Under the pieces are notes generated by a model. The model searched no databases, was not told the DNA's origin, and worked only from the letters and a program-made list of their open reading frames with translations. From positions 434,001-498,000 of the forward strand of contig NZ_CP116346.1 of assembly GCF_030254645.1 (NCBI RefSeq): a stretch of DNA of 64,000 nt, given 5' to 3'. The position numbers were made by a program, and so were the translations under genes. Of the stretch, positions 44,502-55,782 are shown in pieces. How positions within the stretch are numbered: position 1 is the first letter of the stretch; each line of letters starts with the position of its first letter. The DNA comes from Paucibacter sediminis (GTDB lineage Bacteria; Pseudomonadota; Gammaproteobacteria; Burkholderiales; Burkholderiaceae_C).

Positions 44502-45532
44502 GCGACCTGATCCCGCAACTTCCCAGCCTCGCCGACGCCGCGCTGGCCCTGCGCCTGCAGATCCGCATCGATCAAAAGACCAAGCCGCTGGGCGCTCTGG
44601 GCCGGCTGGAAGCGCTAATGCTGAGGCTGGGCCTGATCCTGGGCAGCGAGACGCCCGCGCTGCTGGAGCCGCAGCTGATGGTGTTCGCCGCCGACCATGG
44701 CCTGGCGGCGCGCGGGGTCTCGGCCTATCCCTCCGACGTGACCTGGCAGATGGTGGAGAACTTCCTCGCCGGCGGCGCGGCGGTGAGCGTGCTGGCGCGC
44801 CAGCACGGCCTGGCGCTGACGGTGGTGGACGCCGGCGTGCGCCATGAGTTCGCGCCCCGCCCGGGCCTGGTGGTCGCCAAGATCGCCGCCGGCACGGCCG
44901 ATGCGCTGGTGGGGCCGGCGATGAGCGCGGACCAATGCGCCACCGCCATCGCCGCCGGCAAGAACCTCTTGCGTCAGCGCCCCGGCAATGCGCTGCTGCT
45001 GGGCGAGATGGGCATCGGCAACACCTCGGCCGCGGCCCTGCTGCTGGCGCGCCTGGCCGGCCAGCCGATCGGCGCCTGCGTGGGCCGGGGGACAGGTCTT
45101 GACGATGGCCAGCTGGCGCACAAGACCGCCCTGCTGGGCCAGGTGCTGGAGCGCCACGCGCAGGCCAGCGAGCCACTCGCCGCCCTCGCCGCCTTCGGCG
45201 GCTTCGAGATCGCCATGATGGTGGGCGCGGTGCTGCAGGCGGCACTGGAGCGCCGCGTCATCGTCGTGGATGGCTTCATCGCCAGCGCCGCGGTGCTGGT
45301 GGCGGCGCGCCTGGCGCCCGCCGTGCTGGAGCGCTGCGTGTTCTCGCACTGCTCCAACGAGAGCGGCCATCGGCTGATGCTGCAGGCCCTGCAGGCCGAA
45401 CCGCTGCTGGACCTGGGCCTGCGCCTGGGCGAGGGCTCCGGCGCCGCGCTGGCCTGGCCCCTGCTGGTGTCGGCCTGTCAGCTGCTGGCCAAGATGGCCA
45501 GCTTTGCCTCGGCCGGGGTCAGCCAGGCCTGA
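44498..45532 (+). CDS. cobT: nicotinate-nucleotide-dimethylbenzimidazole phosphoribosyltransferase
   Basis: Activates the lower-ligand base as alpha-ribazole phosphate, 344 aa. Motifs: IDQKTKPLGALGRLEALMLR near residue 24, VFAADHGLAARGVSAYPSDV near 62, GEMGIGNTSAAALLLARL near 168, and the catalytic glutamate in LLDLGLRLGEGSGAALAWPL near 307. It closes the first run of overlapping B12 genes; a two-component pair follows. Confidence 0.95.
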   Translation: MSDLIPQLPSLADAALALRLQIRIDQKTKPLGALGRLEALMLRLGLILGSETPALLEPQLMVFAADHGLAARGVSAYPSDVTWQMVENFLAGGAAVSVLARQHGLALTVVDAGVRHEFAPRPGLVVAKIAAGTADALVGPAMSADQCATAIAAGKNLLRQRPGNALLLGEMGIGNTSAAALLLARLAGQPIGACVGRGTGLDDGQLAHKTALLGQVLERHAQASEPLAALAAFGGFEIAMMVGAVLQAALERRVIVVDGFIASAAVLVAARLAPAVLERCVFSHCSNESGHRLMLQALQAEPLLDLGLRLGEGSGAALAWPLLVSACQLLAKMASFASAGVSQA

Positions 45533-45588
45533 AAACCGGGCCGGCGCGAGCGCCAAACTGGGCCGCGCCTACCTGTCAGTTCTTGCTG

Positions 45589-45616
45589 TTTACTTCGGCC
45601 GGTCCCTGGCCATAAT
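45589..45616 (+). promoter_or_regulatory. sigma-70-like promoter before the two-component genes
   Basis: TTTACT (four of six) and CATAAT (five of six) are 16 bp apart, 31 bp upstream of the response-regulator start. This suggests the HD-GYP/kinase pair has its own transcript despite lying in the B12 cluster. Confidence 0.5.
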
Positions 45617-45646
45617 CGGGCCTGGCTCTGCAAAGTGAGGCACGTA

Positions 45647-47194
45647 ATGACCGACTTGGTGTTTGCCGATGAACTGCCCGAAGAGGCGACCACCGGCAGA
45701 GTCAAGCCCATCGATCCCTGGGTGGTGATGATCGTCGACGACGATCCCGCCGTGCACCAGGTCACGCAGCTGGTGATGGCGGATTTCGAGTTCTCGGGCC
45801 GCCGCCTGCAGTTCCTCGATGCCTACAGCGCCGCCGAGGGCCGCGAGATCCTGCAGTCGCGCGGCGACATCGCGCTGATCCTGCTGGATGTGGTGATGGA
45901 GTCCGAGCATGCCGGCCTGGACCTGGCGCGCTATATCCGCGAAGAGCTGGGCAACAGCTTTGTGCGCATCGTCCTGCGCACCGGCCAGCCCGGCCAGGCG
46001 CCGGAAGAGCATGTCATCAAGACCTATGACATCAACGACTACAAGGAAAAGACCGAGCTCACCAAGCGCAAGCTGATCACCGTCTTCTATTCGGCGCTGC
46101 GCTCCTACCGCGACATCATGATCATCGAGCAGTCGCGCCAGTCGCTGCGCCGCTCCATCGATGCGATCACGCGCGTCTACGATTCGCACAATCTGCGCCG
46201 CTTCGCCTCGGCCGTGCTGGAGCAGGTGGCGCATCTGCTGGGCTACGAGGCCCAGGGCCTGTGCGCCAGCCGCATCTCGGCCTATGCGGCCTCGCACATG
46301 GACGGCCGCCTCAAGGTGCTGGCCGCCACCTCCGAGTATTCGCGCCTGCTGGTGGACCAGGAGGTCGAGAGCCTGCCGGCCCAGGTGCGCGAGGCGCTCG
46401 ACAAGGCCTTGATCGAGCAGCAGAGCTACTTCGAGGAGCTTTGCTACGTCGGCTACTACCGCACCAGCTCGGGCAACGAGAGCCTGCTCTATATGGTGTT
46501 CTCCGAGCCGGTGGACGAGCAGGCGCGCGAGTTGCTGGAGATCTTCTGCGCCAATGTGGCGATCACCTACGAAAGCCTGCTGCTGCGCGAGGAGATCCAG
46601 GACACCCAGCGCTCCACCGTCTACATCATCGGCGAGGCGGTGGAAAAGCGCTCCAAGGAAACCGGCGCCCATGTGCGGCGCGTCGGCGAGCTCTCGGCCC
46701 TGCTGGCCGAGGCGGTTGGCATGACGGCGGGCGATGTCGAATTCATGCGCCAGGCCTCGCCGCTGCACGACGTGGGCAAGATCGGCATCCCCGACCGCGT
46801 GCTCAACAAGCCCGGCAAGCTCGACGCCGAGGAATGGGAGGTCATGCAGACCCATGCCCGCATCGGCTTCGAGCTGCTCAGCAAGTCCGACAAGCGCATC
46901 CTGCAGCTGGGCGCCACCATCGCTTACGAGCACCACGAGCGCTGGGACGGCCTGGGCTATCCGCGCGGCCTGGCGGGCGAACAGATCAATGTGGCGGGCC
47001 GCATCGTCGCGCTGGCGGATGTGCTGGACGCGCTGGTCAGCAAGCGCTGCTACAAGGAGGCCTGGAATTTCGACGAGGCCCTGGCCTATGTGCGCGAGCA
47101 GGCCGGCAAGCAGTTCGATCCCAAGCTGGTGCAGATGCTGCTGGACCGGCTGGATCTGGTGCGCAGCATCTACGAGCGCTACCCCGACAACTGA
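45647..47194 (+). CDS. response regulator with DUF3369 and HD-GYP domains
   Basis: Probable cyclic-di-GMP phosphodiesterase of 515 aa. The receiver domain (about residues 25-140) has acidic residues MIVDDDP and phosphoacceptor ILLDVVME. A DUF3369 sensor-like region follows (about 165-305). The HD-GYP domain has HDVGKIGIPDRVLNKPGKL near 380 and HHERWDGLGYPRGLAGEQI near 430, the complete catalytic signature. I chose the ATG at 45647 because GTGAGG lies at good spacing. It is followed 8 bp later by its likely kinase. Confidence 0.92.
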   Translation: MTDLVFADELPEEATTGRVKPIDPWVVMIVDDDPAVHQVTQLVMADFEFSGRRLQFLDAYSAAEGREILQSRGDIALILLDVVMESEHAGLDLARYIREELGNSFVRIVLRTGQPGQAPEEHVIKTYDINDYKEKTELTKRKLITVFYSALRSYRDIMIIEQSRQSLRRSIDAITRVYDSHNLRRFASAVLEQVAHLLGYEAQGLCASRISAYAASHMDGRLKVLAATSEYSRLLVDQEVESLPAQVREALDKALIEQQSYFEELCYVGYYRTSSGNESLLYMVFSEPVDEQARELLEIFCANVAITYESLLLREEIQDTQRSTVYIIGEAVEKRSKETGAHVRRVGELSALLAEAVGMTAGDVEFMRQASPLHDVGKIGIPDRVLNKPGKLDAEEWEVMQTHARIGFELLSKSDKRILQLGATIAYEHHERWDGLGYPRGLAGEQINVAGRIVALADVLDALVSKRCYKEAWNFDEALAYVREQAGKQFDPKLVQMLLDRLDLVRSIYERYPDN

Positions 47195-47202
47195 GTGGCC
47201 CC

Positions 47203-48039
47203 ATGAGCGCAGCGCAAGCCGACCGCCCCGAACTTGCACGCATGCTGCAGGAGCGCGGCGAGGAGGTATTGCTGCTGCAGGCGCGCCTGATCGAGCAGGA
47301 GCGCCTGGCCCGTCTGGGCGGCCTGGTGGCGGGCTTTGCCCATGAAGTCAGCACGCCGGTGGGCGTGGCGGTGACGGCGGCCTCCGGCCTGGAGGAATTC
47401 GCGCGGGAATTGCAGGGCAAGCTGAACAGCGAGCGGCCGACGCGCCAGGAACTGCAGGCCCTGGCCGGCAAGCTGCTGCAGGCGGCGCAGTTCGCCAACA
47501 CCCATCTGCAGCGCGCCTCGGATCTGCTTTGCAACTTCCGCACCCTGGCCGAAGACTGCAGCCATCTGCAGGTGCAGGCGGTGGACCTGCCGGATTACCT
47601 GCGCAGGTTGGTGCGCGCCCATGCGCCCGCGCTCAAGAACGCGCAGGTGCAGGTCGACATCAGCGGCCCGGAGCATGTGCCCGCGGTGATGGCGGTGGGC
47701 CTGCTGGCGCAGCTGGTCTCGATCCTGCTGCTGAACGCGGTCAGCCATGCCTTCGAGGGTCGGCGCGAGCGCCGCATCGCGATCCATCTGCAGGCCGAGG
47801 GCGAGCGTCTGTGCCTGCAGCTGCGCGACAACGGGCGCGGCCTTGCGCCGGCGCAGCGCGCGCATGTGTTCGAGCCCTTCTACACCGGCCAGCGCGGCTC
47901 GGGCGGGCGCGGCCTGGGCCTCAACATCGTGATGAATCTGTGCCAGCGCCTGGGCGGTTCGGTGCGGCTGGACGAGGCGCCCGGGCCCGGCCTGGGCTTT
48001 ATCATCGACCTCCCTCTGAACTCCCCCGCGCTGAGCTGA
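47203..48039 (+). CDS. soluble sensor histidine kinase
   Basis: Kinase of 278 aa without transmembrane segments. An N-terminal coiled coil (LARMLQERGEEVLLLQARLI) precedes the H-box AGFAHEVSTPVGVAV (His near residue 47), a dimerisation helix, and an ATPase domain with N-box LLLNAVSHAFE, G1 DNGRGLAP and G2 GSGGRGLGLNIV. It is probably the partner of the upstream HD-GYP regulator (8-bp gap). The input signal is unknown; lack of membrane segments suggests a cytoplasmic signal or partner. Confidence 0.9.
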   Translation: MSAAQADRPELARMLQERGEEVLLLQARLIEQERLARLGGLVAGFAHEVSTPVGVAVTAASGLEEFARELQGKLNSERPTRQELQALAGKLLQAAQFANTHLQRASDLLCNFRTLAEDCSHLQVQAVDLPDYLRRLVRAHAPALKNAQVQVDISGPEHVPAVMAVGLLAQLVSILLLNAVSHAFEGRRERRIAIHLQAEGERLCLQLRDNGRGLAPAQRAHVFEPFYTGQRGSGGRGLGLNIVMNLCQRLGGSVRLDEAPGPGLGFIIDLPLNSPALS

Positions 48040-48063
48040 ACAAGGCCTTTGCAGCGCCCGACG

Positions 48064-48852
48064 ATGCCGCATCAATTGCGCCTGTTCCTGATCGCCCTGC
48101 AGTTCTTCACACGCGTGCCGATCCCGCGCTGGGTGGGCTTCGAGCCCCAGTGGCTGCAGCAATGCGCACGCTACTTCCCCCTCGTCGGCCTGGTGGTGGG
48201 CGGCTTTGCCGCGCTGGTGCTCTACGCCGCGCAATGGATCTGGCCCAGCAGCGTGGCCGTGGGCCTGAGCATGGCCGCGAGCGTCTGGCTGACCGGCGGT
48301 TTCCACGAGGACGGCTGGGCCGATAGCTGCGACGGCCTGGGCGGTGCGGTGAGCCGCGAGCGCGCGCTGCAAATCATGAAGGACTCGCGCATCGGCAGCT
48401 ACGGCGCGCTCGGGCTGATCCTGATGCTGGGCCTGAAGGCGGCCTGCCTGATCGCGCTGGCCGATGCCTCGCCCGACGGCGTGCTGATCGTGCTGGTGTG
48501 GGCGCATATCGCCTCGCGCGCCGCGCCGGTGTGGCTGATGCATGCCCTGCCCTATGCCGGCGACGCCGAGCATGCCAAGGCCAAGCCCCTGGCCACCCAG
48601 ATCACCGGGCCGGGTCTTGCCACCTGCCTGGCCTGGGTGCTGCTGGCCAGCCTGGGCGCGGCCTGGCTCAGCCCCGAGCTGGTGCCGGTGCTGGCCGGGG
48701 TCTGCCTGGCAGCGGTGGCCGCCTGCCTGTGGATGCAGAGCTGGCTGGAGCGGCGCCTGGGCGGCTACACCGGCGACAACCTCGGCGCCACCCAGCAGCT
48801 GGTGGAGCTGGTGAGCCTGCTGGCCTTCCTGGCGCTCTGGAATGTGTTCTAA
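48064..48852 (+). CDS. cobS: adenosylcobinamide-GDP ribazoletransferase (cobalamin synthase)
   Basis: Inner-membrane enzyme of 262 aa that joins AdoCbi-GDP with alpha-ribazole (phosphate). N-terminal ALQFFTRVPIPRWVGFEPQW, the hallmark HEDGWADSCDGLGGAVSRER near residue 80, and several hydrophobic helices. An in-frame TTG at 48049 is an alternative start with five extra residues. It continues the B12 pathway after the two-component insertion. Confidence 0.94.
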   Translation: MPHQLRLFLIALQFFTRVPIPRWVGFEPQWLQQCARYFPLVGLVVGGFAALVLYAAQWIWPSSVAVGLSMAASVWLTGGFHEDGWADSCDGLGGAVSRERALQIMKDSRIGSYGALGLILMLGLKAACLIALADASPDGVLIVLVWAHIASRAAPVWLMHALPYAGDAEHAKAKPLATQITGPGLATCLAWVLLASLGAAWLSPELVPVLAGVCLAAVAACLWMQSWLERRLGGYTGDNLGATQQLVELVSLLAFLALWNVF

Positions 48853-48866
48853 GCGCCCCCAGGCCG

Positions 48867-48896
48867 ACGACGTACGTCGTTCGCCCCCCGAGGGGG
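48867..48896. repeat. intergenic palindrome plus C/G hairpin
   Basis: A perfect 14-bp palindrome ACGACGTACGTCGT is followed at once by CCCCCCGAGGGGG, in the 82-bp gap between cobS and the phosphatase gene. It resembles dispersed intergenic repeats of Burkholderiales genomes; only one copy is in this window. Confidence 0.5.
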
Positions 48897-48934
48897 TCAA
48901 GGAAGCTTGGGGCGGCCCGGCGCTTCCTTGTGAC

Positions 48935-49456
48935 ATGCACGTCTGGCGCCATCCCAGGCCGGAGGGCGCGGCCGGCCTGTGCGTGGGCGCGGGCAGCGAT
49001 CTGCCGGTGCATTGGCGCCGCAGCAAACGCCTGGCGCGCCGCATCCAGGCGCTCGCCAGACGCGAGCGCCTGCCGCATCGGGTCTGGACCTCGCCGCTGC
49101 AGCGCTGCGCCGACGTGGGGCGCTGGTTGCGCCGCTGGGGCTGGCAGCACCGGCTCGACACCGCCCTGCTGGAGCTGGACTTCGGCAGCTGGGAGGGGCG
49201 GCGCTGGGACGAGATCGGCGCCGCGGCGCTGGATGCCTGGATCGCCGACTTCGCCGCGCACGCGCCGGGCGGCGGCGAAGCGCTGCAGGCCCTGCTGACG
49301 CGCGCCGCCGGCTGGCAGCCCGCCGAGGCCCGCCTGGTGGTGAGCCATGGTGGCTGGATGCTGGCGCGGCGCTGGCGGCAGCAGCGGGGTCAGGTCTTGC
49401 CCGAGGCCGCCACATGGCCGGCGGCGCCCGGCTATGGCCGCTGCTGGCGGCTCTAG
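48935..49456 (+). CDS. histidine phosphatase, probable alpha-ribazole phosphatase
   Basis: Branch-1 histidine phosphatase of about 173 aa that would dephosphorylate alpha-ribazole phosphate or adenosylcobalamin phosphate (CobC of enterobacteria). The usual RHG is replaced by RHP (MHVWRHPRPEG), but both catalytic residues Arg and His are kept; TSPLQRC, LELDFGSWEG and VVSHGGWML supply the remaining conserved Arg, Glu and His. The ATG at 48935 fits the domain; the open frame starts at 48842. It overlaps the convergent ankyrin gene by 4 bp. Confidence 0.85.
   Translation: MHVWRHPRPEGAAGLCVGAGSDLPVHWRRSKRLARRIQALARRERLPHRVWTSPLQRCADVGRWLRRWGWQHRLDTALLELDFGSWEGRRWDEIGAAALDAWIADFAAHAPGGGEALQALLTRAAGWQPAEARLVVSHGGWMLARRWRQQRGQVLPEAATWPAAPGYGRCWRL
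49387..49400 (-). repeat. copy of the 14-bp motif GCAAGACCTGRCCC
   Basis: Inverted copy in the phosphatase gene, read as Gly-Gln-Val-Leu-Pro on the coding strand, using TTG for Leu. It is the only full copy in this orientation. Confidence 0.6.
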
Positions 49457-50508
49457 CCAGCGGCCGGCAAGGGCTTGGCGCCCAGGCTCAGCAGCAGCTC
49501 GAACGCGGCCTTGTTGGCATCGCCGCGGCTCCAGGCCAGCGGCGTGGCGCCCTCGCTGTCCTTGGCCTCCAGCGGCGCGCCCTGCGCGGCCAGCCAACGG
49601 ATCAGCTCCAGATGGCCGCCGGCGGCCGCCAGGTGCAGGGCGCTCATCGCCAGGCCGCGCGGCTTGGCCTGGTGGTCGAGCCTGGCACCGCGCGCATGCA
49701 GGGCCTGGGCGATCGCGAGATGGCCCTCGCGCGTGGCTTCCATCAGCGCCGAGAAGCCGATGCCGTCCAGCGCCTCCACCGCGGCGCCGGCATCCAGCAG
49801 GGCCGCCAGCGCCCGCCCACGCCCTTCGCGCGCAGCGCGCGCCAGCACGGGCCGGCGGGTCTCGTCCAGGCCGTTCGCGTCCGCCCCCGCGGCCAGCGCC
49901 TTGCGCACCGCCGCGGCATCGTCGTCCTGCAGCGCGCGCAGCAGGGCCTGCATGGCCGGGCTTGGGGCCAGGCGCTCGCCGCGATGCTCCAGCAGGCGCA
50001 GCAGCACGGCCTGGTGGCCGCGCCGCATCGCCACCTCGACGGCATTGCCATGCCCCACCAGATCGGTGCGCGCGCCATGTGCCAGCAGCAGGTTCACCAG
50101 CGGCAGATCGCCGTAGAAGATCGCCCAGTTCAGCGCCGGGTCGCCAAAGCTGTCGAGCAGATTGACCTCGGCACCGCCCTTGAGCAGCAGCTCGGCCATG
50201 CGCAGGTCGCGGTTGTTGACGGCCAGCATCAGCGCGCTGGCGTTGTAGTAGGCCGCATAACGCGGATCGGGCGCGGCACCATGCGCGAGCAGCTGTGCGG
50301 CAATCTCATGCTTGCCGCGCGAGGCCGCGATCAGCAGCGGCGCCGACTGGGCCGGCTGGTCGGTGGCCTGGGCCGAGACCCCGCTGGCCAGCAGCTCGGC
50401 CACCCGGCCCGCTTCGCCGGCGCGGATCGCGGCCGTGAGTTCCTCGTAAGGGCTGGCATGGCTGGCCGCGGCGGCGGTCAGGGCAAGGGCAAGCAGCAGG
50501 GCACGCAT
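49453..50508 (-). CDS. ankyrin-repeat protein, exported
   Basis: Protein of 351 aa: signal peptide (MRALLLALALTAAAASHA) followed by about nine ankyrin repeats, for example GRVAELLASGVSAQATDQPA, NASALMLAVNNRDLRMAELL and GFSALMEATREGHLAIAQAL, nearly to the C terminus. A periplasmic protein-binding role is likely. I chose the ATG at 50508, which has GGAG upstream and starts the signal peptide; the open frame extends to 50553. Partner unknown. Confidence 0.9.
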   Translation of the reverse strand: MRALLLALALTAAAASHASPYEELTAAIRAGEAGRVAELLASGVSAQATDQPAQSAPLLIAASRGKHEIAAQLLAHGAAPDPRYAAYYNASALMLAVNNRDLRMAELLLKGGAEVNLLDSFGDPALNWAIFYGDLPLVNLLLAHGARTDLVGHGNAVEVAMRRGHQAVLLRLLEHRGERLAPSPAMQALLRALQDDDAAAVRKALAAGADANGLDETRRPVLARAAREGRGRALAALLDAGAAVEALDGIGFSALMEATREGHLAIAQALHARGARLDHQAKPRGLAMSALHLAAAGGHLELIRWLAAQGAPLEAKDSEGATPLAWSRGDANKAAFELLLSLGAKPLPAAG

Positions 50509-50588
50509 CGGGGCACTCCAGGAAGCCGGCCAGGGCGGCCGGCCTGCCATCATGCCGAGGCGCCCGCGGCGCGCGCAGTGCCGGAAGT

Positions 50589-52298
<1,710 letters not shown>

Positions 52299-52306
52299 GG
52301 CGCCGA

Positions 52307-52950
52307 TTATCCCTTGCGACGCCAGAGCGCGTAGTGCACCGCGCCGGCACGCCCCTCGCGCCAGGGCTCCAGCTCCAGCTCGGGCGGCGCGACGACGGCC
52401 TCGGCCGACTCGACATAGACAAAACCGCCTGCCACCAGCAGCGGTGCGGCAGCGCGCAGCGCCGGCTCGCCAAGGCCCTGCTGGAAGGGCGGGTCCAGCA
52501 GCACCAGCTCGAAGCGGCCGGGGGCCGAGCGCCCCATCCAGCTCAGCGCATCGCTGCATTCCACGCGCAGGCGCGCCTCGGCCTTGAGGCGGGCGCGGCT
52601 GGCGTTGAGGCTCTTGGCCAGCTCGGCATCGCGCTCCAGCAGCAGCACATCGGCGGCGCCGCGCGAGGCGGCCTCGAAGCCCAAGGCGCCGCTGCCGGCA
52701 AAGGCATCCAGCACGCGCCAGCCACTCATGTCCTGGCCCAGCCAGTTGAACAGGGTCTCGCGCACGCGGTCGGGCGTGGGGCGCAGGCCGGGCTTGTCGG
52801 CCACCGGCAGCTTGGAGCGCTTCCAGTCGCCGCCGATGATGCGCACCTCACGTGGGGCATTGCGCGGCGCGCCGGGTGTGATGGGCTTGGCCGGCTTGCG
52901 GCGGGGCTCTTCGGCGTGGGGGGAATCAAAAATGCGTTGGTGCTTGGCTC

Positions 52951-52954
<4 letters not shown>
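52307..52954 (-). CDS. rsmD: 16S rRNA (guanine(966)-N2)-methyltransferase RsmD
   Basis: SAM-dependent methyltransferase of 215 aa. Motif [20 protein letters not shown] (near 82) and catalytic motif [13 protein letters not shown] (near 156) are present. The GTG start at 52954 overlaps the hisF stop (GTGA). An N-terminal basic extension ([12 protein letters not shown]) precedes the core [15 protein letters not shown]. It joins coaD to the his operon transcript. Confidence 0.92.
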
Positions 52955-53729
<775 letters not shown>

Positions 53730-53730
<1 letters not shown>

Positions 53731-54473
53731 CACTGTGCGGCCAGCGCGTCGGCACGAGCCTGGGCGGCCGCAAGGTCCAGATCGCCGGTGTAGATGGCGC
53801 GTCCGCAGATCACGCCCTCGACGCCGAAGCTCTCCACCGCGCAGAGCGCCTCGATGTCCTGCATATTGGAGAGCCCGCCCGAGGCGATCACCGGGATGCT
53901 GAGCGCCTGCGCGAGCTTCACGGTGGCGTCGATATTGATGCCGCTGAGCATGCCGTCGCGGCCGATGTCGGTATAGATCACGCCCTCGACACCGTAGTCC
54001 TCGAACTTCTTGGCCAGGTCCACCACCTCGTGGCCGGTCAGCTTGCTCCAGCCATCGGTGGCCACCTTGCCGTCCTTGGCGTCCAGGCCCACGATGATGT
54101 GGCCGCCGAAGGCCGAGCAGGCGTCCTTCAGAAAGCCCGGGCTCTTCACCGCGGCGGTGCCGATGATGATGTAGGAGATGCCCGCGTCCAGGTAGCGCTC
54201 GATGGTGTCGAGGTCGCGGATGCCGCCACCCAGCTGCACGGGGATCTCGTCGCCCACCTCGCGCAGGATGGACTTGATGGCCGCTTCATTGACCGGTTTG
54301 CCCGCGAAGGCCCCGTTCAGGTCCACCAGATGCAGGCGGCGGGCGCCGGCGTCCAGCCAGCGGCGCGCCATCGCGGCGGGGTCTTCACCAAAGGTGGTGG
54401 AGGCATTCATGTCGCCCTGTTGGAGGCGGACACAGCGACCGTCTTTCAGGTCAATCGCAGGAATCAGCAGCAT
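53730..54473 (-). CDS. hisA: ProFAR isomerase HisA
   Basis: Amadori isomerase of histidine synthesis, 247 aa. [20 protein letters not shown] contains the catalytic Asp8-type residue; later [13 protein letters not shown] supplies the second Asp, and [13 protein letters not shown] the phosphate loop. Same fold as the adjacent HisF. It lies 69 bp downstream of hisH, the widest gap in this part of the operon. Confidence 0.97.
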
Positions 54474-54542
54474 GGCCGAGTTGCAGGTGGTGGTGGGAGA
54501 TTGGGGAGAAGAGAAAACGGGCCGCCGAGGACGAGGCTGTCC

Positions 54543-55190
54543 TCAAGGCTTCCAGTGCAGGAAGTTGCGATACAGGGCGAGCCCCAGCGCGGCACTTTTC
54601 TCGGGATGGAATTGGGTGGCAAAAATATTATCCCGGGCCACCGCGCAGGTAAAGCGCAAGCCGTAATCGGTCTCGCCGGCGCTGTGGCGGGCATCCGACG
54701 GTTGCGCGTAGTAGCTGTGCACGAAGTAGTACCAGGACTCGTCGGGCACACCGGCCCAGATCGGATGCGGCAGGCTCTGGCGCACGCGGTTCCAGCCCAT
54801 CTGCGGCACCTTGTAGCGGCTGCCGTCGGGCTGCAGGCGGCCCTCCAGCTGGAAGCGCTTCACCTGCCCCGGGATCAGGCCCAGGCCCGGCGTGTCCTGC
54901 TCCTCGCTGTGGTCCAGCAGCATCTGCATGCCCACGCACACGCCCATCAGCGGCTTGTTGGCGGCGGCATGCAGCACCGCCTCCTTGAGGCCGGAGTCCT
55001 GCAGCTCGCGCATGCAGTCGCGCATCGCGCCCTGGCCCGGCAGCACCACGCGCTCGGCGGCATAGACCTCGTCGGGATTGGCGGTGATCAGCACGGCCAG
55101 GCCGGAGTCCTGCGCCACATGCTGCACGGCCTGCGAGACCGAGCGCAGATTGCCCATGCCGTAATCGACGACGGCCACAGTGCGTGTCAT
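54543..55190 (-). CDS. hisH: imidazole glycerol phosphate synthase, glutaminase subunit
   Basis: Class I glutamine amidotransferase of 215 aa that feeds ammonia to HisF. Nucleophile in [15 protein letters not shown] (near residue 85), catalytic His and Glu in [13 protein letters not shown] near the C terminus, and oxyanion region [10 protein letters not shown]. The start lies 1 bp beyond the hisB stop. Confidence 0.96.
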   Translation of the reverse strand: MTRTVAVVDYGMGNLRSVSQAVQHVAQDSGLAVLITANPDEVYAAERVVLPGQGAMRDCMRELQDSGLKEAVLHAAANKPLMGVCVGMQMLLDHSEEQDTPGLGLIPGQVKRFQLEGRLQPDGSRYKVPQMGWNRVRQSLPHPIWAGVPDESWYYFVHSYYAQPSDARHSAGETDYGLRFTCAVARDNIFATQFHPEKSAALGLALYRNFLHWKP

Positions 55191-55191
55191 C

Positions 55192-55782
55192 TCAGAGGCT
55201 TCCCTTGGTGGACGGAATCACGCCGGCCGAACGGGAGTCCAGCGTGGCGGCCATGCGCAGCGCGCGGCCGAAGGCCTTGAACATGGTTTCGCATTGGTGA
55301 TGCGCATTGTGGCCCTTGAGGTTGTCCACATGCAGGCTCACCAGCGCGTGATTCACAAAGCCCTGGAAGAATTCATGGGTCAGCTGGGTGTCGAAGGCGC
55401 CGATCGCGCCGGCCGTGAACTTGACGTCCATCACCAGGCCGGGCCGGCCGGAGAAATCGATCACCACGCGCGAGAGTGCCTCGTCCAGCGGCACATAGCT
55501 GTGGCCGTAGCGGGTGATGCCCGTCTTGTCGCCGATCGCCTGGGCGACGGCCAGGCCCAGGGTGATACCCACGTCTTCCACCGTGTGGTGGCCGTCGATG
55601 TGCAGATCGCCCTTGGCGTCGACCTCCAGATCGATGAGGCCGTGGCGGGCGATCTGGTCCAGCATATGGTCGAAGAAGCCGATGCCGGTGGAGAGCTTGG
55701 CCTCGCCCGTGCCGTCCAGGTTGACGCGCACGCGGATCTGGGTTTCCTTGGTGTTGCGGGTGACTTCAGCGACGCGAGTCAT
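55192..55782 (-). CDS. hisB: imidazoleglycerol-phosphate dehydratase
   Basis: Monofunctional dehydratase of 196 aa, without the fused phosphatase domain of E. coli HisB. Metal-binding motifs: [20 protein letters not shown] near residue 36, [11 protein letters not shown] near 68, and [14 protein letters not shown] near the C terminus. It overlaps hisC by 4 bp. Confidence 0.97.
   Translation of the reverse strand: MTRVAEVTRNTKETQIRVRVNLDGTGEAKLSTGIGFFDHMLDQIARHGLIDLEVDAKGDLHIDGHHTVEDVGITLGLAVAQAIGDKTGITRYGHSYVPLDEALSRVVIDFSGRPGLVMDVKFTAGAIGAFDTQLTHEFFQGFVNHALVSLHVDNLKGHNAHHQCETMFKAFGRALRMAATLDSRSAGVIPSTKGSL

Noticed and set aside
45560-45640. Sigma-54 promoter before the HD-GYP regulator
   Set aside because: GG/GC dinucleotides at the required spacing were not convincing; the sigma-70-like pair fits better.
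47179-49161. A 660-codon minus-strand frame across the kinase and cobS
   Set aside because: A low-complexity Gln/Ala/His/Arg product opposite two conserved genes.
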